Source: Gamarada debralockiae (Eukaryota; Ascomycota; Leotiomycetes; Helotiales; Hyphodiscaceae). From it: a stretch of 64,000 nucleotides of DNA. The position numbers were made by a program, and so were the translations under genes. The stretch covers positions 62,001-126,000 of the forward strand of contig NXFV01001733.1 in the NCBI GenBank assembly GCA_002803225.1, written 5' to 3'. This document shows positions 1-12,570 of this stretch, piece by piece. Under the pieces are notes generated by a model. That model was not told the origin of the DNA. It saw only the letters and a program-made list of their open reading frames with translations, and did not search any database. The number at the start of each line of letters is the position of its first letter. Position 1 is the stretch's first letter.

Positions 1-2876
1 CTTTGATGGCGCGCGCGACGGCGGACTAAACTACTGATTTCTCGTCACGGGAAATAGAGTAATGGGGAAATTACAGCAAGCCAAAGGCCCGGGAGCGACG
101 TTCAGTGGTCAGCGTCTCAGACCAGATCACAACCACCGCACGGAGGTACGGTAAGATTGAGGATTTTGAAGGCTTATCCAATGGTCCGAAGGGGCCGAAC
201 TCCGCAGGTTGAGGTTCGAGTACTGGCATTCAAAGAAGCTTTGGTCTGCAAGGCTAGAACACGAGTGGCTTGCTCTTCTGAGGCACTAACCATCAGGCAA
301 AAAGTATATCCCCACGTTGTGACCAATCCTCCCGCCTTGCCCAGTCACCATTTCCAGAAGCGGTCTGCCATCGCAGTGAATGGGGTTGAGCTGAGTATCT
401 TCCTGCCTATTTGAATGTTAAGAACATGTCGTTTGACAGATTTGGAGGTCTGGAAGAACTTGTGGATAGACCCATGGACCTTTTTGCGGGCACTTGAAAC
501 CGTCCGAGGTTTTCCATCGCAAAACTCACCGTAGCTCCCGATGAAAATTCTCCTCACTCTTCCGAGTGACAACTTGGACACTGAGCGATGGATGACCTGT
601 GCTCTCTTGTGGCACAGGCGTAAGATTTTCTTAATCGCGCATCTTTATGGCGGCCTTCTGGGGAAATATCTTCTGGGCGAGTCACGGTGAAGTTGGGTCC
701 ATTTCTCCTAACTCTAATTGGTATCCTGGTCACTGATAAGAAGTTACCTTACTCTGAGTATGGGTGATGCTTTTTCCGTCGGGGCTGTTGAGTTCGTGTG
801 TTCTGCAGAATCGATGTAGAACACCACTCCATTCGTACAGAGAGACACGAAAGCTGCATCAACTGCGCGATACCTGCACGCTACAACGATACAGAAATCA
901 CTTACATAAGGAAGTTTGAGTTGAAAATAAATACCACAGCACACCTCAGCAGCCTGCCAGCCTCTCTGTTGGTATTTTGTGGTGGCCGTGTGCTGGCCCG
1001 CAGTCGGCTCCTGCAGGTGCTGGGATATGACCCTAAAATAGCTTTCCTACCGCGAATCGAACGGTGACAGAACGCCTCGTACCACCAAACTGTCAAGCTC
1101 ATCCCATCTTAATTTCCTCCCCAGCCTTTGACCCTGGGAGAGATTACTGAGATGCCCTCATTGCCGTCATGGATAATTCAAGATTTTATGGCAGTGCACA
1201 AATGGCCGTCAGTGCTGCTTTTGTTCCCGAATTAAACTTAAGGATGATTAGCGGATTAACAATTAAACGGCTGTGAACGATTGGGATGATGATATCACAA
1301 GCAATATTATATTCGATAGCGAGTTGGAGATCCAAAAGGTCCAGTGACGATGACAATTTATGCGCTTTCTCCTCATTGAAGCGTCAAAGGCTACCTGCAG
1401 CGTAAAATTTGCTCCCGCCGGGAACTGCCCGACTTGACCGGATCGCTATGATCGTCTACTATTCGAGGGCTTTGAGGAAAATCTACAGGCAGATACGCTC
1501 TGGACTACAGCCCGATCGGGTTTGGTCTGCATCCACACAGGCTGAAAAAGATTGAGCGAAACTCAAAGCATCTGGAGCGTGATCCTTGCCTGTACCTGAG
1601 AATTAGTGCGTGACCCGCTTCTGCAGTTCAACAAACAGATGACTGAGCCACTAATCAACGGCCATGGGAGAAAAGTAAGGTTGGGCTAGGCGAAAGGAGA
1701 TCTTCGCAGTCAAATCGCAACATCGCAAATCGCGCGATAGAGGAGATTTTAGGGAGGGGCCCAGGGGCCGGTTGCAACAGTGTCTCGCTCATCCGTGCAG
1801 CGGTAATGGCGCCTCGGACCTATCATGGCCTTCAGATTATTCAGGCCAGGGCCCATTTTCAGGGGGGTGAGGCGACTTTGCCCGCAGAAAGCAAAGCGCA
1901 GTAAAGAGGCGACAGAGGGTCCAGGTTACCACGCGCTGAGATGAAGCCCCCAACATCTCTCCTGCACCCAAGCAGCAATCACGGTAGGAAAACCCTTGCC
2001 AAGCCACGCCGTGTCCCTCGAAGAGAAGCGGCGAGGGATTCACACCCAGATTAAGATCTCGCTTTTCCTGGCCAGTACATACACTGCGTGCCTTGCACTT
2101 GCTTGTCAACTCCTTCTCTAACTTTCTTTTTCTCCATTTACTGTTGCTCAGCCCATCACCGTCCCATTGTCGACTCCCGCGTGGTGGTGTCCTATATATC
2201 TCTCCCCACTTGCATTTGCATATTTCATGCGGGACAGCTTCTTGGATATGCTCGTGTTGTGAGCGCCCAGGAACCAGCCACAGAAAATCTGCCGCCAACA
2301 GCAAGCGCTTTCTTCCTGAACGGTATGTCCCTTTTAACATCTCCACACCACCCCTTATTCTCTTTTCGCCCTTTCTAATTCTCAAGCAAAACAGTCTCTC
2401 CCTTTCTTCCTTACATCATAACTCTCTCCAACGCGGTATTTATAACGCATTCAATTGCACCCGCCGTCCTACGCCACTAGTCCTTCCTCTCTCACCACTT
2501 GTTCATCAAAACTCTAATACGCGAATCGACCTCCAATCTCCGGAACTGTGGCTCCTTAATATCACCACTTCACCCCGCGAACTTCAGTCTTATGTTAATC
2601 AACAATCCTTCCATCCAGACTCCATTCTTTTGTCTGTAGAACGTGTCAACAGCCGATTCTATTGCTTTATTATTTCAACTCCACACTCGTTCTTGCTTTC
2701 GATAGCGGCAGCTTGAACGTTAAAAGTCAATCGTTTTACCTCGAGGAAATTCTTTAATCCAATCAATCTGAGGAAAAATCGGATCGTCGAAGCTACTTCA
2801 CATCAGTCGGACTCGGGAAGTTTACGGGAGTCAGTCGGTCGCAGATATCTCGAAGTTTGGTTCCGAATTGCCGACC
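1..2876. other. Long gene-free leader region upstream of the homeobox gene
   Basis: I find no convincing gene here. Open frames exist on both strands but show no recognisable domain or splice structure. From about 2090 to 2700 the plus strand is strongly pyrimidine-rich, with many TCTC and CTTCC runs, which is typical of fungal promoters and 5' leaders. It most likely belongs to the homeobox gene that starts at 2877. Regulatory genes in filamentous fungi often have such long leaders. Confidence 0.5.
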
Positions 2877-4929
2877 ATGGAGTTCGAGCCATCTTTCCAC
2901 CATTTTCACGATCAATTATCGCAAGGAATCCCCCCATATTCCGACGCTCACCATCAACATTTGCATAGCTATACCCTGGCTCAGCAATCCTCAACCATGA
3001 TTGCCATGCCTAATCATCAGACGAAAACGAACGAGACGAAGCCTCGCCTTGGGAAGGATGAAGTGGAGATCCTGGAGCGTGAATTCAAGAAGAATCCGAA
3101 ACCCACAACTCAGACGAAACGACAGTTTGCTGAGGATATGGGAGTTGAGCTTGCAAGAATTAATGTATGTTGGGAGAGTCCCCGAAAACAAGTAACCAAT
3201 CTCACTGATGATTTTCCAGAATTGGTTCCAAAACCGACGCGCAAAAAGGAAGCAGGAAAAGAAGCAGGAGGCCTATGAAGCCGGCCAAGCCCAAGAATCC
3301 ATGGCTTACTCTGAACCCTCATCCCCTGACAATTTCTACAACTCTTCATATTTCGCCGATAGCAACATACTCCCGCTCCAACACGCAGCTACGTTTCCGA
3401 TGATGGGTGGCCCGCCTGCCCCAGTGGCATCGTATAATCCTCAGTACTCCGATCCCTCGAGCGCGAGCATGGAGTCCCTTCACCGGACACTGGCTGCTGC
3501 CCAAGCTGCTTCGCAACATCAGGACTTTCTTGGCCATTTCCAGGAGGGGCATGAGCCCATGACAAACTTTGGAGGCCCTCTTCATGCTACGAGCAATGAT
3601 GACCGCGCTCAGTTCCCTGCTGCTGATAGCCTCGCTCATTTCGAAGAGAATCACGGTTTCTCATACGATTCGACGTACCCTGACGCTTTGTACAGCACGT
3701 CCAATCAGCAAATGGCAGAGCCTCAACAATCATCGAACACAGATTCGAATCAAACTCCGACTCCTTTCCACAACTACTCCGCACCATCGGGAGGTGATAC
3801 AAATGGAGCTCATGTATTAGCTTCTTTCCCCTCCCAGTTATTGCCCTCTCAATCCCACGATGGGCTTCCGTCTCAACCACAGGACGACAATGAGAGCCAG
3901 AGCCCGGAAGAAAGTAATGGACCAACACTTGCAATTGACTTCAAATATGATGTTGTTGAGTCCGAATCGTCCATCTCTCCACCAGCGCCCACAATCCCAT
4001 TCAAGTCTCCACCTCCCCCGACGGATCTTGCTTCTAGGCGTAAGGCTGTCAAGCCCGCTGCCTTGACTGCAGATACTATGCGAGGTCGTCCATCCATTGG
4101 CCCAAGAACAGTGTCACATGCCGAAGGCTTTCGTCGACCATCGGACAGTCCCATGTCTTCGCCCATGCGTCGGATTGTCTCAGCCGGTGGGAACAGAAGC
4201 GTCGTTTCTGGTCGAGTTGGCAAGTCGGGAGTCGAGTCGGCCCAGCGCTCTCCCATCAACATCAATGGGTTTGCGGATGCCAGAACCTTCATGGAACACA
4301 ACTACCACACCACTCGCCATCCTCCTTTGACAGCTGGATCATCTCTCAACAGCAGCCTAGCTCCACCTACACCGATGTCCCCGCGGGAAAGAGAGATGAG
4401 TCTGGGCAGGCGAGATGGAACCAGATCGACCGCCTCTCCTGTTGAGAATGGCATGAATTTCGTATACAATACTGGTGGCTGTTTCACGTCCATGGAGGAC
4501 CAAAACCTTGCGTCCCCTCCTGAGACACCACAAGCTCCAATGGCATTTAATTCTTTGGGCAATGGCTGGCAAACTGCAGTGGATTTCCAGGACAAGCAGT
4601 GTCACTTCGAGGCCCCGGATGAACCTCTGTACACTCCTGCGCAGGACAGCTTCCCGACTGAATTACAGATGCCACAGCCATCCTATCTGTCATCTTTGAG
4701 CCAGCCGGTGACTCCTGCTTTTGGCCAATTCAACCCCAACTTCATGTTCGGAAGCGAGTCGCCACAATACAAAACCGAATCCCCTCAGTACACACTCTCA
4801 AGCCAAGGCCACGAGTACTCGTTTCCAGACTCTCACTATCCCGGGGGAATGATGTCGACTTCCCCCATGACGAAACAAAAGACATTTCAATTCTCAAACA
4901 CCACGGCTGCTGATTTCTCCGAGAAATAG
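2877..4929 (+). CDS. Homeobox transcription factor
   Basis: Two exons (2877-3164, 3220-4929) give about 665 aa. The intron is 55 nt with a GTATGT donor and a CCAG acceptor, and cuts the homeodomain just before recognition helix 3. The homeodomain spans roughly residues 55-111: exon 1 carries helices 1-2 (KPRLGKDEVEILEREF) and exon 2 opens with NWFQNRRAKRKQ, the diagnostic helix 3. The rest is low-complexity Ser/Pro/Gln-rich sequence expected to be disordered. The family binds DNA in the nucleus; fungal members of this N-terminal homeodomain type (HTF1-like) control conidiation, but that role is inferred here. I chose ATG 2877 because it is the first ATG in frame and the downstream protein is complete. 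Confidence 0.9.
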
Positions 4930-5981
4930 AGGCATTTTACGATAGCATTTTATTCTCTTTTCGCACTCACGTGCTTGAGTGGTTGGTTCTTTCACCGCCA
5001 CTGTGTAAAAACAATATCGCTTTAGCATGTTCAGCGCTTGTTCCTGTCATGGCATTTACACTCCTTAATGTAATTTTGGCGGCTGTTATGAAGCCTGCCT
5101 ACTAATGTTGACGAAATATGGCGGAGGGAGTTATACCCAAAAGAAACAATCAGGATATGCAAGCGGACGGGGATCTGTCTCTGTGTCTTGATTTTTTATT
5201 GAGACAAGGCGTAATTGGACGGCGGTGTTGGAGGGCAATCATGTGTCGATTAACGGCCATATGTGAAGATTCGCTGTGTTCTACATCTGGATTCCAGCAA
5301 CATGGTTCAGATGGGCGGGTATCCGGTCTTGTATAGTGCTTCTAAAACAAAATAGAAAGTCATTTATGCCATATACTATTCCATTGTGTATGCTCTTTGC
5401 AATTGTGCGTTCTTTGAACAAGCTCAGAGGTAATTGAGATATTCGGCGAGTGCCTTGTCAATCCTCCACAATCGCATGTCAATTATGGATGCCTCAACTA
5501 TATGAGGAGACGAGAGAACACAGGAATGAAGAGCTCAGGAATAGGAGAATCAAAAGGATAAGTAGAGACTGGGCTGAGTCAAACTGGAGGAGCCGATTGT
5601 CTGGATTCGGAATGTAGGGTTAGAAGTGAGCGTATGGTATGGGATGTGCCGAGCATCTCAATCAACAACTCCGCGAAATGTTTCTCTTCTCGATTTTTAT
5701 TATTCACCTCCTTGTCGAGAAGAGTGGGATCCACGTTTTCCAAGCTCTTTTATCTGCTGAATTGAAGTATGAGCTCCGATCGAGGAGGCTGCTTGCAGGG
5801 ATCTTTTGGCTGGCTGCTTTCTTGACCCGTCACAAGCCGAGCAGATCGAACCTTCTTCATGAGCTCCAGGAACGTCAGTTTACCTTTTCTTCAATACTTA
5901 AACAATTTGAGGTACGCAATAGACTACGTTTTGCTGTCCTGTTCTTCATCGCATTGAATTGCATTTGTCTGCTGTTTGTCA
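4930..5981. other. Intergenic, no gene seen
   Basis: This is the 3' region of the homeobox gene followed by the promoter and leader of the P5C dehydrogenase gene. I see no domain, tRNA or repeat. The open frame at 5639-5992 reads a hydrophobic but unrecognisable peptide that runs into the put2 start in another frame. Confidence 0.5.
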
Positions 5982-7833
5982 ATGGCGACTAAAAGTTTTA
6001 GAAGTTTCCAACCTCTCAATCGTTGTCTCCAAACTGCAAAATACCCCGCCACGATACCCCGCAGAGCCAACATGTCTACCATTGCTTCTTTCAAGATACC
6101 CAAAGTCTCAAATGAGCCAAATGTAAGTATGCTATGCCATTTAAGTGGAATCTGTATGCTGATTTCGTAATAGCACCATTATGCCAAAGGCTCCGCACAG
6201 CGTGAAGGTTTATCTGCCGCACTAGAGGGCTTCCAAAAGAAAGCTCCTCTCGAGGTGCCAATTGTCGTAGGAGGAAAAGAGGTATGCACAATGTCTTTCT
6301 TGTGCCATTGCAAATTGATGCTGATACTGGCAGATCAAAACCTCCACCATCTCCCAACAACAAAATCCCTCAAACCACTCCTCCACCATCGCGTCATACT
6401 CGAATGCCTCACCCTCCGACGTCTCGGCTGCAATCGATGCCGCCCTCGCCGCCAAGCCAGCATGGGAATCTCTCCCCTTCGCAGACCGAGCCGCCATATT
6501 CTTGAAGGCCGCAGATTTGATTGCAGGAAAATACCGATATGAGATTATGGCCGCGACAATGTTGGGTCAGGGAAAAAACACTTGGCAGGCCGAAATCGAT
6601 TCTGCCGCAGAGTTGGTCGACTTCTTAAGATTCAATGTTCAGTATGCGGAGGAATTATATGCACAACAGCCTGCACATAACTCGCCTGGGGTTTGGAACA
6701 GAGTTGAGTACCGTCCTTTAGAGGGCTTCGTTTATGCCGTTACGCCTTTCAACTTTACGGCAATTGCGGGCAATTTGCCGGGTGCTCCTGCTTTGATGGG
6801 AAACGTGGTTGTGTGGAAGCCCTCAGATTCTGCAATTGCTTCCAACTGGCTACTTTACAATATCCTCCTTGAGGCTGGCCTTCCAAAGAACGTCATTCAG
6901 TTCGTTCCTGGTAACCCGGAGGAAGTTACCAAGGTTGTTCTTGCACACAAGAAGCTTGCTTCTCTTCACTACACCGGTAGCACAGCAGTTTTCCGCAAGC
7001 TTTATGGTGCTATAGCCAGTGGTGTTGCTGAGGGCAGATATCAAGGCTACCCGCGTATCGTTGGTGAGACGGGAGGCAAGAACTTCCATCTCATCCACTC
7101 CTCCGCTGATATCGAGAATGCAGCCATTCAGACAGTTCGTGGAGCATTCGAGTACCAAGGACAGAAATGCAGTGCCACCTCCAGAGCCTATGTTGCCAAA
7201 TCCGTCTGGCCACAATTCAAGGAGCGTCTGGTCGCCGAGACCAAGGCACTTTCCATCGGCGCACCGACTGATCACAAAAACTTCATCGGCCCAGTTATCC
7301 ACGCTGCTTCATTCAAGAAGCTCTCAGGAGTCATCGATGATGCTAAGAATGATAAGGAGCTCGAGTTGATTGCAGGAGGCAAGCACGATAACTCAATCGG
7401 ATACTATGTCCACCCCACTATCTACGTTACCACCGACCCACAGCACAAGCTCCTCTCCACCGAGCTCTTCGGTCCCATTCTCACAGTTTACGTCTACGAC
7501 GACACAACATCTCCCGTCGAAGCTTTCACAACCGTCTGTGAGCTCGTTGATAGCACATCCGAATACGGCCTCACCGGCTCCATCTTTGCATCAGACCGCG
7601 CTGCTATCAGATTTGCCGAAGATGCGTTGAGGAACTCGGCTGGTAACTTCTATATCAATTGCAAGAGTACTGGAGCGGTGGTTGGACAGCAGCCATTTGG
7701 TGGTGCAAGAGCAAGTGGCACGAATGATAAGGCTGGTAGCCAGAACATTCTGACGAGATTTGTGAGTATGAGGAGTATTAAGGAGGAGTTCAACCCCACA
7801 CTCAAGGTTGCTTATCCTAGTAACGAGGCATGA
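5982..7833 (+). CDS. put2: Delta-1-pyrroline-5-carboxylate dehydrogenase, mitochondrial
   Basis: Three exons (5982-6122, 6174-6281, 6334-7833) give 582 aa, the usual fungal length. The enzyme oxidises P5C/glutamate semialdehyde to glutamate with NAD+ in the mitochondrial matrix, the second step of proline catabolism. The aldehyde dehydrogenase fold is clear: GETGGKN carries the general-base glutamate, and GQKCSA carries the catalytic cysteine. The C-terminal part (QQPFGGARASGTNDKAG) is typical of the P5CDH branch. The first 35-40 residues are rich in Arg, Lys, Ser and Thr and lack acidic residues, as expected of a matrix presequence. Both introns are phase 0. No proline-pathway neighbour is present. 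Confidence 0.96.
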
Positions 7834-8551
7834 ATGACGGAGATAACAAAATGAGTGCACAAAAAAACACAGTCTGTAGATTGATAATGGAGCACATACA
7901 TGGACTATGAATGATCAACTGCCTATCTTATGAGGCCTTGCTGCATAGAAGTCCGTGCAAAAGAGAATCTAGGACCCCTTCCCCTCCATGTTAATGTGAG
8001 TGCAAACTACCGGTATAAAGCATCCAGAATCTGTCTGTGAGCGGCCAAGCAGCTGGGTCTCGCTTCTTCGCAAGTACCTTGCCGCTCCGTTTCCGTTCCT
8101 CGTCGCAGAGACGTGCTTTGTCAAGCTCTGTCAGATCGCTGGCCTAGGATAAGGCCGAAGAACGGTGTGAATGGTCTACGATTGAAAGAAATGGCTAGGT
8201 GCGAAAGTAACAGAGGCTCGACAATATGAAACAGTCGACACCGCGAAGTCATTCGAAAGCACAAACAAGCTGGAACCTCTTTGCACAGCGATTGGGATGG
8301 TGAATAAGTAACCGAAAGGGATCCACAAGGCTGAAAGTGGAGCCTCTAATACAAGGCTGAGCAGCGATGACGCTTGGCGGAGTAGATCCTGAAAAACAAA
8401 ACCTGCTTTCCCAGCCTCCATAAACGGTTCTAATTTCTATTCTTCTATCTTCAACATACCTCTCCCATCTACTTCTTCCCCCCCCCTTTACCACCCCGCG
8501 TACTCGAGCCCCTCTCTCCAGTACCCCGCCTCAGCCCACCAATCCACCAAG
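7834..8551. other. Intergenic, no gene seen
   Basis: Contains the put2 3' region and the promoter of the GH5 gene. A C/T-rich tract around 8460-8550, including a run of about nine C residues, directly precedes the GH5 start and looks like a leader. Nothing else is recognisable. Confidence 0.5.
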
Positions 8552-10242
8552 ATGAAGAAATTCCTCAACAAAGCCAAACAAACCTTCGACTCCCAATCTC
8601 CCTCCTCCCAATCCGCCCACCCCTTTCCTCCCCAAGTCTCCCAACCTTCCTCAATTGGTCCACCTACACCCATCGATCTCCTCCGCTACCGCTACCACAA
8701 CGGCACAAACCTCGGCTCGATCTTCGTGCTCGAGAAATGGCTCCACGGATCTATGTTTCCCAAAGGCTGTTCCGGTGGCAGTGAATGTAAGTCTTGCTAA
8801 TTCCTTATTTTCTTTGCCCTCGATCGACTTGAAGGAGCAAAGGCTGACGCTTTGACGATCCAGTGGACGCCGTATCAACATCCCTCCAACAATCCGGTCT
8901 CGAAGCCACACGCCAAAAGTTCGAAAACCACTGGAAGAACGCTCTCACAGATCAAGACCTCGAATGGCTAGTCAAAGGAGCAAAATGTACTTCCATACGT
9001 CTCCCAATCGGATATTTCACCCTCGGCCCAGAGTACTGCCATGGCACTTCCTTCGAGAAAGCCAGCGAAGTCTATACCAACGCTTGGGCCGCTGTTAAGT
9101 CATTAATCGGACGAGCAAGAAGCTATGGCATTGGAGTTCTCATCGACATGCATGCTCTCCCCGGCGGTGGAAACAAAGACGCACATTCCGGTTCTGGGAG
9201 CGGGAAAGCCGAATTCTGGGGTTCCAGGAAAAACATGGATCTCGGAAAACGCGCTTTAGTTCATATTGCAGAAGAGGTGAAAAGGGGAGGGGAACTGGAG
9301 GGCGTGATAGGGATCCAACTTGTCAATGAAGCGGCTTGGGAGGCCAAGGGGATGTATGCTTGGTACGAAGACGTGATTGAGGAGATTGGGAGAGTGGATG
9401 AAGAGATACCGGTTTATATTAGTGATGCGTGGAATCTGAATAAGGCGTTGGAGTGGGTGAATAAGAGACATTGTTTGAAGGGCGGGCCGAGGAATCCAGT
9501 GGTGGTTGATACGCATAAGTATTATACTTTTGATGAGAAGCATAGGAGTAAATCTCCACAGGAGATTATTGGTTCTGTCGGAGGGGCGCTGGGACAACTT
9601 GATGGCAAACCGGGGAGTTTGGCGGATAAGGGGGAGGCGCAGATCATTGTTGGGGAATGGAGTTGTGTTTTGGATGGGAAGACATGGGGGAGAGTAAGGC
9701 CTGAGGAGAAAGAGGGATTGGTGAGGCAGTTCGGGGAAGCGCAGAGTAGGAAATGGCAGGAGAGGGCGGGAGGCAGTTATTTCTGGACATTCAAGATGGA
9801 TTGGATGGATGGTGGAGAATGGGGGTTTAAAGAGCAGGTTAAGAAAGGCAACATCACCACACCTCCTTTCCTTTGCCTCCCGGCTCAGGAAGTCAAGAGC
9901 AGGACTCAGCATGCGCAAAGCCAACGGCAAGGGATGGCAGATGGAGCGAGGAGAAGTCATGAGGAATATTGGAATAATACTTCCCCGGGGAAGAAGTTCG
10001 AGCATCATCTATACAGTGAGGGGTGGGATGTGGGCTTCTCAGATGCGCATAAGTTCTTTTGTATGAGAGCTGATGGAGTATTGGGGGACAAAGCCGGGGA
10101 GGGAGGTGACAAGATTGGGTGTATGGAGATTTGGGTTAAGAAACGGCTGTTGGAGAGCGGGAACAAGGGGGAATTTATTTGGGAGTGGGAACAAGGTTTC
10201 CGGGCTGGGGTTGGGGCTTTTTATCATTGTGTTGGTATATAA
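8552..10242 (+). CDS. Glycoside hydrolase family 5 (glucan 1,3-beta-glucosidase-like), no signal peptide
   Basis: Two exons (8552-8786, 8864-10242) give 537 aa. The intron is 77 nt, with the split Leu codon restoring the frame. GH5 hallmarks are visible: SIRLPIGYF, LIDMHALPGG, IQLVNEAAW with the proton-donor Glu, DTHKYY, and IIVGEWSC with the nucleophile Glu. A C-terminal extension (roughly the last 120 residues, EEYWNNTSPGKKFEHH onward) lies beyond the barrel. The N-terminus (MKKFLNKAKQTFD) is a basic amphipathic stretch, not a secretion signal. It therefore resembles the intracellular yeast YBR056W-type GH5 proteins more than secreted exo-glucanases. Substrate is inferred. Base use changes along the gene: C-rich before about 9270, G-rich after. 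Confidence 0.88.
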
Positions 10243-10328
10243 CGATGATGTTACTTATGACGAGGATTGTTTGATATATTAGAACAGATTTCATTACGTC
10301 GTTATATAGAGAGTCGAGAACATTGCGC

Positions 10329-12570
10329 TCAGATAATCCGCACCAAATCGTCGCGATAGGAACCACAGCTAGTATCTATAAACCATTCTTCAAAAATAGA
10401 TCCAGTGGCAAGTCCAATCCGCTCATACAAATCCACATCTGTTGGATTTTGTTTCTTAGTTGCAAGAAGGACGAGGCCACAAGTGGGTGTGATGTGAACA
10501 CATATCAACGACGGAGTGTTGCCGTTCTCAAATGCATCAAAAGGGCCAGATATATCCATAATCACTTCTCCCGATGGCTGTTCTGAGCCGCGTCGCCCCT
10601 GACTCTGGAATTTGTGTGGGGATTGGAAGACCGGGATTCCATTGCTCTCTTCAAAGAAGGCTTTGTAGTCTAAACGTTTGACGTAGCCGTGGATACTTAA
10701 GATTCTTTGCTGGGGTCCTGAGAGTGGACTGAATGGATCTCGGGTGGATATTCCTGATGATACTTTGATGATTTCGCTGTTCGACTGATAGTCCTGTGGC
10801 CAATATGTGAATCGCACAGCACTGTCGATAGAAGCCCAACTCCACGAAGGTGCATAATACGACAGAGGCCTTGGATTTGGATCCGACTTGGCGCACCTGT
10901 ACCATAGCAATTGTTCCAACAATTCACTTTTCCAAAGTCCTGCGAGATATTCGTCAAAGGGACGCTTGGATCCCAACAACTTGGCGTATCCCGCCAGGGC
11001 AGCCAGACGATCTGAGTTGTAAGTCAACGTACGTGCAGTATAGTCAGTGACTATGCTCGTCCACTTCTCGCTCTTCGATGTAGGTTGTTTGCTTCGACTA
11101 ATTAAGGGGCCGTTGGCATTTTCTTCAACTTGGCTGCACTTCCAAGACATCTGCTCACTACCATATCGAAGCAGGCGCGGGGATATAAGAGACTCCTGTA
11201 ATGCCCAGGCGCGAGAGTCTAAAGATTCTTCCGATGATTTTTCGGTCTCATAGACTTCGACGTTGACAGCTCCAAATTGGCCGTCAGGCAATTGATAAGG
11301 AAGCGAACAGGCAGGCTCCTCTTGACCAGTGCCGAACGAGAAGATTCCTTCGGTTGTACTGGCTGCTGCGGCGGCGGCAATTGTGAGAGTGGCATTGCCA
11401 TAGATCTGGTCCATATTTGCTGACTCTTGTCTCCAGTCACAGCCCTCGAAGGAGTCCTGTACGATGCAGAGAGCGTCGATCCAAATGTATTGGAAGCCGA
11501 GGTGGCTGGTGATGATGATTGCGTCCCTCAAAGTTCGAGGTAGAGTCCTGAGAGGGAAGCTAACTGGCGACGTTTTGAGTCTCGCTTCGGTCAATGTCAC
11601 TGGTTGGCTCTTGCCCCAACAATATGACAAAGCCAAGTATCGTCCGCGAGTTCCAGGCGGAGGAATGTAAAGTGTGGGGCCACGAGTTGCATCCCCGATA
11701 TCAATGACACGTGTTGGAAGAGGAACATAGACGTCCTTGGGGCAAAGTCCATGATAAGTGAAACACTCTCCAAGCCACCGACGAACCAGCTCGTAAGCTT
11801 TTGGACAATTGTAGCTGTTTGTCGGTGGGCGCCTCATGATCTCGAGTGAGGCTGGATTATCTGTAACAATTAGAATCTCACTAGAATGATACTAGGAATC
11901 AGCCTACCAGGTGGTGCAGAGAAAACAAGGTGCCCAAACTTCCCTCCACTTCGGAACCAAAGTCCATCCAAGATTGAAGATTTGCTTCCTCGTGGCGAGG
12001 TGGAGTAGATGGGGACAAAATCGAACATAAAAACCTGAGAGGAGACATCACTGGGCTTCATTCCCAACACCTTCTCGCAGAGGAGTCTGCATAGGGGACA
12101 GTTCGAGGAGAACGATTGAAGTCCACCATAGCGAGCTTCATATCGTTCCTTTGGTCTTCGATTCGTTGACAACCCTTGGAAGTCGACGCTCATACATATA
12201 CTGCATAGTGTAGGTCCTCTCACATAGGAAGAGTAGCCATCAGCATGACGATACCGTGCCTGGCTGTAGGATGGATCTCGTTCGGAAAACTTGGGACGAA
12301 TGTCAGAATATTCTGCTCTCTCATCAAGGCAGATGACCTACTGGGAAGGTAACAGATCTTGGTGATTGAACAGGCTCTTCTGCTTGCCGATTTCTATGAT
12401 TCAATTGAGTCAAATACTGTCAATCGCTGTTACCTGAGAACCGTACCCTTCAAATCGCGGCCAGCTGATTTAAAAGTTAGTCCCTGTTTACTTTCAGGAG
12501 ATTTGGAGCGCGCCTGAGCCAAGACTTCATATTGACAAGGAATGAAAGCGGATTTGCCGCGTCCACCCAT
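10329..12570 (-). CDS. HET-domain (heterokaryon incompatibility) protein
   Basis: Two exons are certain (10329-11860 and one ending at 11908, joined across a 47-nt intron), and a first exon (12434-12570, starting MGGRGKSAFIPC) is proposed. With an acceptor at 12317/12318 all three join in frame to 692 aa. The HET domain shows its three blocks: YLALSYCWG, IWIDALCIVQD and ESLDSRAWALQE. A Cys-containing N-terminal region (LCSICMSVDF, NCPLCRLL) is common in this family. HET proteins mediate non-self recognition and cell death after hyphal fusion, usually with a partner gene; no recognisable NLR or het-c-like partner lies beside it. The first exon and exact acceptor are the uncertain part, since the frame upstream of 12223 has no ATG. 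Confidence 0.78.

Noticed and set aside
1040..1075. GTTCGATTC-like sequence resembling a tRNA T-loop
   Set aside because: The flanking bases do not form a T-stem or acceptor stem, and no A-box is found at the right distance.
1837..2716. Long open frames on both strands upstream of the homeobox gene
   Set aside because: They reflect low-complexity pyrimidine-rich leader sequence. No domain, splice pattern or codon bias supports coding.
5639..5992. 117-codon hydrophobic open frame before put2
   Set aside because: Runs into the put2 start in another frame, has no family resemblance, and lies where the put2 promoter is expected.
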